Assembly: GCF_001742425.1 (NCBI RefSeq)
Contig: NZ_MJEH01000008.1
Coordinates: 1 to 64,000, forward strand
Reading direction: 5' to 3'
DNA length: 64,000 nt
DNA from: Bacillus solimangrovi
GTDB lineage: Bacteria; Bacillota; Bacilli; Bacillales; Bacillaceae_N
Notes under the pieces: generated by a model
Told to the model about the DNA's origin: nothing
The model's input: only the letters and a program-made list of their open reading frames with translations
Databases searched by the model: none
Shown: piece by piece, positions 35,114 to 43,674 of the stretch
Numbering within the stretch: position 1 is the first letter of the stretch
Layout: each line of letters opens with the position of its first letter
Position numbers and translations under genes: made by a program

Positions 35114-37204
35114 TTATTTAGAAATTAAAATGACAACACTATGAGGATTGACCTCGTATTCTACTCCTTCAATGACTATCTCCTCGCCCTTTAGTACGAT
35201 ATCATCAGGAGATTCTAGTGACGTATCAACAAATCGATGCCATGTTCTTTCCCTATTTAATTGTGGTAGTTTGAAGGACAGGCTTTGCTCATTTTCCATA
35301 TTCATCATGACATGAATATCAGTATCTGCATCTTTCAATGCTCCCATAGTAAAAGAGAGAACACGAGAATTCTTATCTTGCCAGCCTGGTGCATGTAACT
35401 CACATCCATGCCAATCGATATCTTTTAACCCTCGAGAATTAACAAACCCATCAAAGAAACGACCTCTTCGTAAAATCTCGTGATCTTTTCGAAAAGCAAT
35501 CATATTTTTGAAGAAATGGAACAAGTCTAGATTTTGCTCAACCATGTTCCAATTGAACCAACTAATATCATTATCTTGACAGTATGCATTGTTATTTCCT
35601 CGTTGTGTTCTGCCAACTTCATCTCCAGCTAGAATCATCGGAATTCCTTGAGAAAGCATCAAAATAGTACAATAATTTTTGATTTGCTGTTTTCTTAATT
35701 GATTAATCGACTTTTCATCTGTTTCTCCTTCAACTCCACAATTCCAACTGAAATTCTCATCCATTCCATCTCGATTATCTTCGCCATTCTGTTCGTTATG
35801 TTTCTCGTTATAAGAAACGAGATCCATCATCGTAAACCCATCGTGACATGTAATAAAATTAATCGAGTTATTCGGTGTATGCCTTGAATGCTCATAAATA
35901 TCTGCACTGCCAGCTATTCGAGCAGCAATTTCACCAATTAAACCGCCATCTCCCTTAACAAACCGTCTAACGCTATCACGGTATTGCCCATTCCATTCAG
36001 CCCAACGATAACCTGGAAAACTACCAACTTGATAAAGTCCACCAGCATCCCACGCTTCCGCAATAAGCTTTGTATGCTCAAACTCTTCATCTAAATCTAT
36101 GTTCCAGAGTACGGGGGGATATTTTAACGGCTTTCCATCTTCACCTCGTGATAAGACTGATCCTTCATCAAACCTAAATCCATCTACATGCATCTCTTTG
36201 ACCCAAAACTTTAGAGAATCTGTAATAAACTTTTCCACAACAGGATGATTACAATTCAACGTATTGCCACATCCTGTGTAATCCATGTAATATTGACGAT
36301 CTCCTGCAACCGTATCGTAATACACCTTATTATCGAAGCCTTTAAAAGAAAATATCGGACCTTCATGATTTCCTTCATCGGTATGGTTGAATACGACATC
36401 AAGGATGACTTCAATTCCAGCTCGATGAAGTGCTTTCACCATGTCACGAAATTCATCTAAATGAGAACCACTTGCTGGTTCAACACAATAGCTCTCTTCC
36501 GGTGCAAAATAACCTAATGTACTGTAGCCCCAATAATTTTTCAACTGTTCTCCATTATCTAACGTCTTATAGATATCCTTCTCATCAAAATCAAAAACTG
36601 GCAACAATTCAACAGCAGTTACACCAAGCTCCTTTAAGTAAGGAATCTTCTCAATAACACCTTTGAATGTTCCTTTATGATTTACATCAGATGTAGAAGA
36701 CTTCGTAAAACCCCTAACATGCATTTCATAAATAATTGAATCCTTCATTGGAGTTAGAGGAGCTTCATCACCTTCCCAATCATAGTTGTCTGGATTAATC
36801 ACAACACTACGCATCGAAGTATCTACATTATCTCCTGATTTACAAGCATTGCCTCGATCCCAAAGTGTATTTGTATTTCCTAATGCATATGGATCAATTA
36901 ACACTTTGTCTCTGTCAAACCGATACCCTTCATTCACTTCTTGTGGACCATCAACACGATATGCGTAATGTATCCCTTCCTTAATACCTTCCACATATAC
37001 ATGCCAAAAATGATTCGTTCGATTCCCATTTGGGTCTAGTTCAATTGATGCAAAAGGATTTTTTGTGTCATGCCTATCAAACAGCAACAACTCAACCTTC
37101 TCCGCATTCTCGGAAAAAACAGAAAAATTCACACCAAGCTCATCAACAGTTGCTCCAAGTGGATATGGTCGACCTACTTTTTGCTTAATGGCTATCGAAT
37201 TCAT
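35114..37204 (-). CDS. glgX: Glycogen-debranching enzyme, GlgX/isoamylase type (GH13)
   Basis: 696 residues. CBM48 at the N-terminus (PLGATVDELGVNFSVFSENA), then a GH13 barrel with YEMHVRGFTKSSTSD, VILDVVFNHTDEGNH, nucleophile Asp in DGFRFDEGSVLSRG, acid/base Glu in LIAEAWDAGG and the transition-state stabiliser in NFITCHDGFTM. It hydrolyses alpha-1,6 branches of glycogen-like glucans. The EGSVLSRG variant after the nucleophile is the form seen in the GlgX subgroup. AAAGGTGG precedes the ATG. No other glycogen gene (glgB, C, D, A, P) is nearby, so it belongs to this unusual cluster rather than a standard glg operon. Confidence 0.92.
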   Translation of the reverse strand: MNSIAIKQKVGRPYPLGATVDELGVNFSVFSENAEKVELLLFDRHDTKNPFASIELDPNGNRTNHFWHVYVEGIKEGIHYAYRVDGPQEVNEGYRFDRDKVLIDPYALGNTNTLWDRGNACKSGDNVDTSMRSVVINPDNYDWEGDEAPLTPMKDSIIYEMHVRGFTKSSTSDVNHKGTFKGVIEKIPYLKELGVTAVELLPVFDFDEKDIYKTLDNGEQLKNYWGYSTLGYFAPEESYCVEPASGSHLDEFRDMVKALHRAGIEVILDVVFNHTDEGNHEGPIFSFKGFDNKVYYDTVAGDRQYYMDYTGCGNTLNCNHPVVEKFITDSLKFWVKEMHVDGFRFDEGSVLSRGEDGKPLKYPPVLWNIDLDEEFEHTKLIAEAWDAGGLYQVGSFPGYRWAEWNGQYRDSVRRFVKGDGGLIGEIAARIAGSADIYEHSRHTPNNSINFITCHDGFTMMDLVSYNEKHNEQNGEDNRDGMDENFSWNCGVEGETDEKSINQLRKQQIKNYCTILMLSQGIPMILAGDEVGRTQRGNNNAYCQDNDISWFNWNMVEQNLDLFHFFKNMIAFRKDHEILRRGRFFDGFVNSRGLKDIDWHGCELHAPGWQDKNSRVLSFTMGALKDADTDIHVMMNMENEQSLSFKLPQLNRERTWHRFVDTSLESPDDIVLKGEEIVIEGVEYEVNPHSVVILISK

Positions 37205-37271
37205 ATTAAACCACCTTTATCACGTATCGACTAACACTAATACACTCTCTTCAAAACATAAAAAATAAACA

Positions 37272-37330
37272 GTAGTTTAACTAACCATCAGAGGATGTAG
37301 AAGGCCCCTCTGATGGAAATTTAACTTTAT
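37272..37330 (-). repeat. Palindromic intergenic repeat, copy C (inverted orientation)
   Basis: Read leftward: ATAAAGTTAAATTTCCATCA, a GAGGGGCC...CCTC stem, then TGATGGTTAGTTAAAC. The same flanks and stem layout as copies at 46630 and 51065. It separates the DJ-1 gene from glgX within the cluster. Confidence 0.75.
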
Positions 37331-37336
37331 CGGCAC

Positions 37337-37906
37337 TCACTTAGATTCTAAAATCTCAATAATTTTTGCGGCAAAGAGATTACAATGCCCACCTGTACGT
37401 CCAGTAACAAGGTCACCATCTACAACAATATCCTCATTACAATATTCCAGTCCGTATTGCCTCGCATCGGAAATCAAATTATTATGAACAGTTACTCGTC
37501 GACCACGAATGACATCGGAAATGGGTGACATAAGCCACATACCATGACAGATGATCCCTTTTATAATATTCTCGTTTTCAAATGCTCGCTTCATAAACTG
37601 TGATGCTGGTGGAATTTGTGTAACATCCTCCGAATAACGTAAACGGTCAGCAACGATTCCTGAAGGGATGATAATCGCATCATAGGAATTAAGCTCTTCA
37701 TCACTCATTTCCTCAAAGCTCTCATTACATTGAATAGGAGCTTTGTATTCATGTCCATGAAACTGAAGCTCATCTTGCCCCCAAAGCCTCGTTAAGAAAT
37801 GAAGCTCTGCTCCTTCTTCAGGAAACCGAAACTGATAGTAAAAGATTTCTTCCTCGAAATAATCACTTTCAATCAAAATTCCAATTTTCTTATTTTTCAG
37901 TCTCAT
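37337..37906 (-). CDS. DJ-1/PfpI family protein (short form)
   Basis: 189 residues of the class I amidotransferase-like fold: KKIGILIESDYFEEEIFYY, YDAIIIPSGIVADRLR and the nucleophile elbow IKGIICHGMWLM with the catalytic-type Cys followed by His, as in PfpI/YhbO. GNAATGG-type end GRTGGHCNLFAAKIIEIL. Members act as glyoxalases, chaperones, deglycases or peptidases. It lies 29 bp after the toroid/ankyrin gene. Specific activity not predictable. Confidence 0.85.
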   Translation of the reverse strand: MRLKNKKIGILIESDYFEEEIFYYQFRFPEEGAELHFLTRLWGQDELQFHGHEYKAPIQCNESFEEMSDEELNSYDAIIIPSGIVADRLRYSEDVTQIPPASQFMKRAFENENIIKGIICHGMWLMSPISDVIRGRRVTVHNNLISDARQYGLEYCNEDIVVDGDLVTGRTGGHCNLFAAKIIEILESK

Positions 37907-37935
37907 TATTTCCTCCTAAGACATTAATTTGATCG

Positions 37936-40026
37936 TTAGAGTAAAGAAAGATTTTTTATCCCTAACGCTTCCATCACATCTAACGCTCTACTCTTATATA
38001 CAGAATCCTGCAATGCTTTTCTTGCTAGTTTTTCAGGAGATGTACCCGTATGGTCTTCAATATCATACCTAGCACCCTTCGAGATACACCATATTATTTG
38101 CTCTAAATGACTTTGTAATGTATCTTCTGAAGCAGTTAATGCACGGTGAACCGTATCTTGTAGAGCGGTTTGACCGTTAATAGACGGTTTTTCATTCAAA
38201 GCAGCTTGAAAAGCAAGTGACTTCATATACTTCAATATTTTCTTAAGAATAGGAAAATGATTAAGAACAGCAGCACGAATAACGGCATCAACAGCCATCG
38301 GATGTTTCTCTGGAATATCTGGATCTGCTCCGTGTTCCAATAACATCGTGACAACGTTCAATCTAAAATCAGCTATATCCTTTGACGTATCAACACCTGT
38401 AATCGCAGCAATAATGGGAGTTTCACTTAACGGTCCACCTAAACAGTTCATATCAAATTCAGGATGGGCGAGTATTTCATTCATACGTTCTAACAAATGT
38501 TGCTTCACTGCTTCAATATCATCTGCCGTTTCATCGTTCAACATTTTGAAGCTATTCGTTATCTCATGAATCAAGCGATCGGTTAATTGCTGTTTTAATT
38601 GGCTTTCTTCAACAGTTGTTGGAATCGAAATGTCAGTGAGCAGCTTTTCTAAATAACTGGCACGTTCTTGTTCTGTGCTCTTATCGTATTTTGTAAAAAG
38701 GGCTTCCATTTCTTTATTGCCCCATAGCTTAGACATCGTTAATCCGTTATAACCTCTCACATTCGTTGCTGTCGTTAACTTAAGTCGTGCTTGTTCTATT
38801 TCTTCTATATTCTCTTTCGGAATAGACAAAATTTTGCCAATATCTTCAAGTAACCACTTAGCAAGAGTTAAGTGCTTTTCTGAACCGAAAAAAGCCGCCT
38901 GCAACAAGATGTTGTGACCGTTAACCAGACTAATATCATAGATTTGTTCAGGTGTATCCCTTAAAAGAAGTTTCACAGTTTCTATTTCTCCTGACTGACC
39001 AGCCCAAAATATTGCCGATGCATCCGCTGAATCCAATCGTCGTGTACAATCTGCTTTTTTCGCATTAGGATTATCATCAGATAACAGCAGCTTCACTATC
39101 TCTGCTTGCCCACGAACCGATGCCGCCATTAACGGAGTCCATCCTTGCAAGTCGGTTATATCTGGATCTCCCCCAGCTTCAAGCCACTGTCTCATCATTG
39201 TTACGTCTCCACACTTTGCTGCATGAAGAACAGGTTCACAAATCCAATTTAAAATACTCACACATTGATATGTTGTGTTCGCATTTGCAGCTTGATTAGG
39301 CAATGCAAAAGCATGACCATCACACATTTCCATAATCCAATTCGTTAAGCTTGTGATTTGAGGGCGAACTTGTAATAGATCTAAAGCTCTCATGACACAA
39401 TACGTCGTCCAAAGATCAGCTTTACCTTCTTCATTTGCAAATCCACCGCTTGCTACTTGTCCCGATAAGAGCAAGCTTTTAACTGTTTTTGGATTTTTCA
39501 ATGGTTGCTTTATACGTAACAATGCACTTGCAGCTATCGCATTGTATAAGACTGAGTTACCGAATGAACCATCCTCCTCTTCCATTTGGCGGAAGAAAAG
39601 GATAGACGATGTTGGATGAAATGGAACTTTACACTCATCAATTACACCGATCAGCATAAAATGCTCCTCGCAACTAGTCGCATGTTCACTCATGAACGCT
39701 AATGCTCTCATGACACTATCGTTTAAAAAACCTTTGGCTCCAATCCCATGAAGAATAAGTAGTCCAATAGCTGTACTAAAAACGCTAGGTTTCCCAGTCG
39801 ATGGATCTAGGAAACCTCCTGTCGCTTTGTCGTATAACGAGGTTATATACGTAAAAAGATCATCTGGTCGATGTGGTGTATGTCCGAAAAAGTCTAGCGC
39901 TTTGATGACACTAAGGCTTGGCTGAGGTAAACCAGGGTCATGTAAAGTATTCTTGAAACCACCTTGTTCTGTTTGCAGACTGTGCAAAAATCTAACTACT
40001 GTTTCCCGTTGATTCATTTTTAGCAT
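37936..40026 (-). CDS. Fusion of terpene-cyclase-like (prenyltransferase-type) toroid repeats and ankyrin repeats
   Basis: 696 residues. Residues ~1-260 carry repeats of the alpha/alpha-toroid type: RFLHSLQTEQGGFKNTL, LYDKATGGFLDPSTGKPSVF, FRQMEEEDGSFGNS, LLLSGQVASGGFANEEGKAD ('L-x-Q-x-x-D/E-GGF' motifs). This fold is shared by geranylgeranyltransferase beta, squalene-hopene cyclases and macroglobulin domains. Residues ~265-370 are ankyrin repeats (GWTPLMAASVRGQAEIVKLL, DASAIFWAGQSGEIETVKLL) and more degenerate ones follow to the C-terminus (ADFRLNVVTMLLEHGADPDI, GQTALQDTVHRALT). No DxDD or metal-binding triad is evident, so the toroid may bind rather than catalyse. It is encoded between two DJ-1 genes, 18 and 29 bp apart from them. 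Confidence 0.75.
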   Translation of the reverse strand: MLKMNQRETVVRFLHSLQTEQGGFKNTLHDPGLPQPSLSVIKALDFFGHTPHRPDDLFTYITSLYDKATGGFLDPSTGKPSVFSTAIGLLILHGIGAKGFLNDSVMRALAFMSEHATSCEEHFMLIGVIDECKVPFHPTSSILFFRQMEEEDGSFGNSVLYNAIAASALLRIKQPLKNPKTVKSLLLSGQVASGGFANEEGKADLWTTYCVMRALDLLQVRPQITSLTNWIMEMCDGHAFALPNQAANANTTYQCVSILNWICEPVLHAAKCGDVTMMRQWLEAGGDPDITDLQGWTPLMAASVRGQAEIVKLLLSDDNPNAKKADCTRRLDSADASAIFWAGQSGEIETVKLLLRDTPEQIYDISLVNGHNILLQAAFFGSEKHLTLAKWLLEDIGKILSIPKENIEEIEQARLKLTTATNVRGYNGLTMSKLWGNKEMEALFTKYDKSTEQERASYLEKLLTDISIPTTVEESQLKQQLTDRLIHEITNSFKMLNDETADDIEAVKQHLLERMNEILAHPEFDMNCLGGPLSETPIIAAITGVDTSKDIADFRLNVVTMLLEHGADPDIPEKHPMAVDAVIRAAVLNHFPILKKILKYMKSLAFQAALNEKPSINGQTALQDTVHRALTASEDTLQSHLEQIIWCISKGARYDIEDHTGTSPEKLARKALQDSVYKSRALDVMEALGIKNLSLL

Positions 40027-40044
40027 CGTTATCCACCTTAATCG

Positions 40045-40878
40045 TTATTTCCAACCATACTTTCGAACGCCTTCTGTTAAGCATTCTACTAGGACTTTTC
40101 CACATAAATCAGACGAAGCAACTGATCGGCTCGTTAGGAATGGATAATCTAAAATAACAGATGTTTTTCGCCCGACATTACCATGAAATTGTCCGTTCTG
40201 GCCTACTGAGTCCCTAAGGATATACTCAAGCGAAAAAGGTGGAGCACCAAAGTTCAAGTAATCGCCATTTGCTACAATTGACCAACCATCCGTATAATCG
40301 TATTCCATCGTATGTCCTGTTACATGCTTACCTGCAATGATGCTCTTACGGGAGTCTAACTCTCTTGCAAAAGCTAAACATGTTACTGTATAACATTCAG
40401 CTGCAATAGGTTTATCAGCATAATAGAATCCTAGAATTAAATCGTGAATACGCTGATTGTTCACCATATCTACAATTGGACCACTTCCACCAACTAATAA
40501 TAAGGCATCATAATCACCCAGATTCTCCCACGCTTTCGCTCGTTGCTCATAATACATTTCTAAATGTCCGATATAATTGTCTGCACTTAAATATGGTCTA
40601 ACAGGAAACCAATCTTTAAGATTCATGCGATCTGCAAACAAGACACCCCAATCTTGTCTTTCACCTATCTCTGCTAATGCTGAGCTTGTCACGGTGCGAC
40701 CAAGTGGGGGGTCAACATACGTACTATCTAGACTCGCTCCATCTGGAAAAGGTAATTGACCAGTAGGTGTCACAAAGTCCACTTCAAATCCAGCATTTTG
40801 TAAATGTTTTAAAGGAAGCATTAACTCCTCTACCCAAAAACCATGCTCTGATAATGCAATTAACACTTTTTTTGTCAT
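40045..40878 (-). CDS. DJ-1/PfpI family protein (long, Hsp31-like form)
   Basis: About 277 residues from ATG 40878 (GAGGTG 7-8 nt upstream). KKVLIALSEHGFWVEELMLPL, AGFEVDFVTPTG, YDALLLVGGSGPIVDM and the elbow PIAAECYTVTCLAFA, with a candidate nucleophile Cys in AECYT, follow the Hsp31/HchA-like layout. C-terminal half distinct from the short DJ-1 encoded two genes downstream, so the pair are not recent duplicates. First gene of the cluster; about 100 bp separate it from an NTF2-like gene. Confidence 0.82.
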   Translation of the reverse strand: MTKKVLIALSEHGFWVEELMLPLKHLQNAGFEVDFVTPTGQLPFPDGASLDSTYVDPPLGRTVTSSALAEIGERQDWGVLFADRMNLKDWFPVRPYLSADNYIGHLEMYYEQRAKAWENLGDYDALLLVGGSGPIVDMVNNQRIHDLILGFYYADKPIAAECYTVTCLAFARELDSRKSIIAGKHVTGHTMEYDYTDGWSIVANGDYLNFGAPPFSLEYILRDSVGQNGQFHGNVGRKTSVILDYPFLTSRSVASSDLCGKVLVECLTEGVRKYGWK

Positions 40879-40962
40879 ATTAACGCACCTCATTTATATT
40901 CTTTGTTTAGAATGAAATTTAGAAAATAATTATCGATCAATGAACAAACTCTACTTCAACAA

Positions 40963-41382
40963 TCATCCTTCACCACTTAATTGATGGGCTGCTGTTTCCC
41001 AATCTTCACAATGAAACAATTCAATAATTTTTCCGTTTCTAACCCTATGTATATCAAGAGTCATGATAGAGAAAGAACGACCAGAATACGGAACTAGAAA
41101 ATCTGATTTTGGTGTACCCTTTAGTTCACTTCTAACAGCAATGGAATTACCATCTGCAAGAACTTCAATAATACGAACTTGAATATCTGGAATATGCTCA
41201 AAAAACTCTTGTAAAAACTCGCGAGTCTCCCTCTTCCCTCTCCATTCATTGTTCGTGAAATAACCTTTCCAATTATTATCTAAAACGGCAAAACCCTTTT
41301 CCCAATCTCTTTTATCTTCACAGAACAGATTATAAAACGGTTGAATAATCTCTCTAGCTTGATTACGTGTTAAATTCTCCAT
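40963..41382 (-). CDS. NTF2-like/SnoaL-type protein
   Basis: About 139 residues from ATG 41382 (TAGGAGG 6 nt upstream). Cone-shaped alpha+beta fold indicated by WKGYFTNNEWRGKRETREFL, EFFEHIPDIQVRIIEVLADG and MTLDIHRVRNGKIIELFHCED, typical of SnoaL-like polyketide-cyclase/ester-cyclase relatives and of many stress proteins. Enzymatic role unproven. It may head the DJ-1 cluster (same strand, ~85 bp gap), or be independent. Confidence 0.75.
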   Translation of the reverse strand: MENLTRNQAREIIQPFYNLFCEDKRDWEKGFAVLDNNWKGYFTNNEWRGKRETREFLQEFFEHIPDIQVRIIEVLADGNSIAVRSELKGTPKSDFLVPYSGRSFSIMTLDIHRVRNGKIIELFHCEDWETAAHQLSGEG

Positions 41383-41532
41383 CAAGCATCCTCCTATCAA
41401 TTGGAAATTAAATACATATAATGATATGATCACATCTTATAATTTATACCCTAGACATTTAGAAAAAAGCTCATAATAATTCCTACCTTTATTTACTATA
41501 TTGTTGTTATAAAATTAGCCATCTATTAAACG

Positions 41533-41564
41533 AAAAAAAGACTTGAACACAAATGTTCAAGTCT
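41533..41564 (-). terminator. Terminator of the PI-PLC gene
   Basis: AGACTTGAACA-caaa-TGTTCAAGTCT, with a seven-U run on the leftward side. It lies ~130 nt after the PI-PLC stop. Confidence 0.85.
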
Positions 41565-41691
41565 GACGTAAAATCATATTAACCTTTAAAAATAAACGAT
41601 CTTTGTTTGTAATTGTACGTTGCTTAACTTATTCAATGAATCATAACGACCTTAAGTGAAGCAAATTGTTATTAACTAAACCTACTCTATT

Positions 41692-43155
41692 TTATTGCAC
41701 GCTATAAACATTTACGGTAAACGATTTTCCACCAGTATTCTTCGGATCTGCAATATACACTGAATCATTCTTAACTACTTCCGTATATGAACCATTTTTT
41801 AATGAATTAAAGATAATTGGATCTGTTAAAATCGTTACATCCTCTTTCACACTAAAGCTAATTACATCACTTTTGTCATTTTCAGTAATTTCCCAATAGA
41901 GTTTTTCTGTATTTGAAGGGATGTCTTCTATTTTGAAATTGTTACTGGAACGATGCTTCTGTCCTGATTGTGGAGAACCTTCTGAGTCAATCGTAGCAAT
42001 TAATGTCATATTGTCTGTGTTTGGCCCATCAAATACACTGCCTTCGTTAATACTTCTAATTATGTCAACGATATCAGTTTCGTGGAACCAATCCATCATA
42101 ACAACATTTAGATTCGCATCAGACCATTCATCTTGAACCCAATTCGGAATTTCATTGTTTGCAAGTCTGACCAAATCATGTAGATTATCTACAGCTGTAG
42201 CTGAGAATGGATCAAATCCACCTAAAACAGCATCAACAATGAGATCATCATCAGGCGTTAATACACCTTGAAGGACAAAGATTTTATTTTCACTCGCAGA
42301 CGCAATACTTTCATCTAGCTTGTCCTTTAACACATCGACGTCTATCGTATTAGCCCAATCTGATTGCATATTCGTTTTCCGATCCCATATCCATGTTTGG
42401 AAATCATTAGCATACAGATTTCGTATATCTAACTCATCTGTATAACGTTGGTGATCTGTACCATATAGAACAATAACTCTTTTATTCTCACTCCATAACT
42501 GCTCTAGTGTAACATCTACACCATACGAAGGAGGAATTAATAAATCACCGAATGTATCTTGCAGTAAATCATTTAGATATTCATAGCTTGTTTCTGTCAT
42601 CTCATAAAAATGTTGAAAATCTAAAATAACAATTTCTTTTTCATTCTCATCCAAAAATGCTTTCGTATCAGCAATAATTTCATCTACACCTTCACCATAC
42701 AAGCCATGAAGAGTACGTAAATTTGTTTCTTGAATTTGATAACTATCTAACACTGGTTGCCATACATTCGGCGCAACACGTAAATCAAGATAACGAATTC
42801 CTTCATCTAGTTGTTCTTCAATCGTTAAACCTTGTGTTTGTGACCAATCCGCTAGAATCGACTTTCCAACGTGTGCAGCTGTATTTTCCGTTATACTCTT
42901 TAAGTCCCAAAAATCAGGACCAGGGTCTCTTGGATCATTCGAATCATCCATCGTTGCAGTACCAGAATCATGTGTACCTGGTAAAACAATATCACGCAAA
43001 GCCTGTTTACTAAAATCTGAATTAAACTCACTCACTTGTTCCATCCAATTCGAATTTGATTCTGCTGCAGTCACTACATGATTAGAACTCAAAACTGGTG
43101 AAAGTAAAAAAATAATAACAAGTAATAATCGTAATAATTTCAAAGCTGACTTCAA
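41692..43155 (-). CDS. Secreted phosphatidylinositol-specific phospholipase C-like enzyme
   Basis: 487 residues. A signal peptide ends near HVVTAAES (32). The X domain has DIVLPGTHDSGTATMDD with the first catalytic His, GIRYLDLRVAP with a conserved Arg/Asp, and TLHGLYGEGVDEI with the second catalytic His. EIVILDFQHFYEM and ADWSQTQGLTIEEQLDEG also fit. Bacterial PI-PLCs cleave phosphatidylinositol or GPI anchors of host cells and are about 300-330 residues. Here a ~130-residue C-terminal beta-rich extension (TLIATIDSEGSPQSGQ..., WEITENDKSDVISFSVKED) is added. Monocistronic with its own terminator. Confidence 0.88.
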   Translation of the reverse strand: MKSALKLLRLLLVIIFLLSPVLSSNHVVTAAESNSNWMEQVSEFNSDFSKQALRDIVLPGTHDSGTATMDDSNDPRDPGPDFWDLKSITENTAAHVGKSILADWSQTQGLTIEEQLDEGIRYLDLRVAPNVWQPVLDSYQIQETNLRTLHGLYGEGVDEIIADTKAFLDENEKEIVILDFQHFYEMTETSYEYLNDLLQDTFGDLLIPPSYGVDVTLEQLWSENKRVIVLYGTDHQRYTDELDIRNLYANDFQTWIWDRKTNMQSDWANTIDVDVLKDKLDESIASASENKIFVLQGVLTPDDDLIVDAVLGGFDPFSATAVDNLHDLVRLANNEIPNWVQDEWSDANLNVVMMDWFHETDIVDIIRSINEGSVFDGPNTDNMTLIATIDSEGSPQSGQKHRSSNNFKIEDIPSNTEKLYWEITENDKSDVISFSVKEDVTILTDPIIFNSLKNGSYTEVVKNDSVYIADPKNTGGKSFTVNVYSVQ

Positions 43156-43355
43156 TCTTCATGCCTCCTCTTTAATATAAACAAAGTTCTTTCACTATAA
43201 CTTCAGAATCGACCCTCCTTTATCAGAATTTTCAAACATAATACTGTTCAATTATACCATTAAATTGATTAATCTATTATTTTCATATCTTAATTTTTAT
43301 GTAAGTCGGTTTCTATGAGACTTTACTTAACAGGCTGCTAAATAAACATAAAACA

Positions 43356-43387
43356 AAAAGAGTGATGCCATAGGACATCACTCTTTT
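43356..43387 (-). terminator. Terminator of the small peptide gene
   Basis: AAAAGAGTGATG-ccatagga-CATCACTCTTTT, a perfect 12-bp stem, 32 nt after the peptide stop. Its presence supports expression of the short ORF as a separate unit. Confidence 0.88.
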
Positions 43388-43418
43388 AATTAACAAATAA
43401 TTCCGTATAATCAAAATA

Positions 43419-43550
43419 TCAATCTCCATCACAAGTCCATGCACCCTTACATGGGCGAGCTAAATCTTCACTAGCAGTAAACTGAGCCGCTCCAGCATAT
43501 GCAGTAACAGCAACCGCAGTTACTAATAGAATTCTCTTAAGTTTGTTCAT
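43419..43550 (-). CDS. Small exported peptide precursor, 43 residues, unknown function
   Basis: ATG 43550 is preceded by AAAGGAGGG. The sequence begins MNKLKRILLVTAVAVTAY, a basic start and hydrophobic core like a signal peptide, with a plausible cleavage at AYAGAA, and ends FTASEDLARPCKGAWTCDGD. The charged C-terminus holds two Cys six residues apart. The layout resembles Phr/NprX/PapR pheromone precursors or small bacteriocin-like peptides, but I recognise no family. No Rap/PlcR-type receptor is adjacent. A promoter with a consensus -10 and a dedicated terminator flank it. Too short for ordinary gene callers. Confidence 0.7.
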   Translation of the reverse strand: MNKLKRILLVTAVAVTAYAGAAQFTASEDLARPCKGAWTCDGD

Positions 43551-43567
43551 CGTATTCCCTCCTTTCC

Positions 43568-43639
43568 AAAATACATTTTCGACACGTAAATTATTATACC
43601 TTCAAAAAAATGTATTTTTTTCTAAAAAAATACATTTTT
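43568..43639 (-). promoter_or_regulatory. Promoter of the small peptide with AT-box inverted repeats
   Basis: A -10 TATAAT lies at 43598-43593 (leftward). Upstream, AAAAATGTATTTTT (43607-43618) and AAAAATACATTTTT (43625-43639) form a large palindrome over the place where a -35 should be, and a third AAAATACATTTT (43568-43579) lies next to the ribosome site. Two of them fit the ComK half-box AAAAN5TTTT, though the 7-nt gap is one short of the usual 8. Regulation by an AT-palindrome-binding protein is likely; ComK is only a guess. Confidence 0.45.
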
Positions 43640-43674
43640 ATCTACTTTTTATTCAGAATAGAAATAAACCTGTT

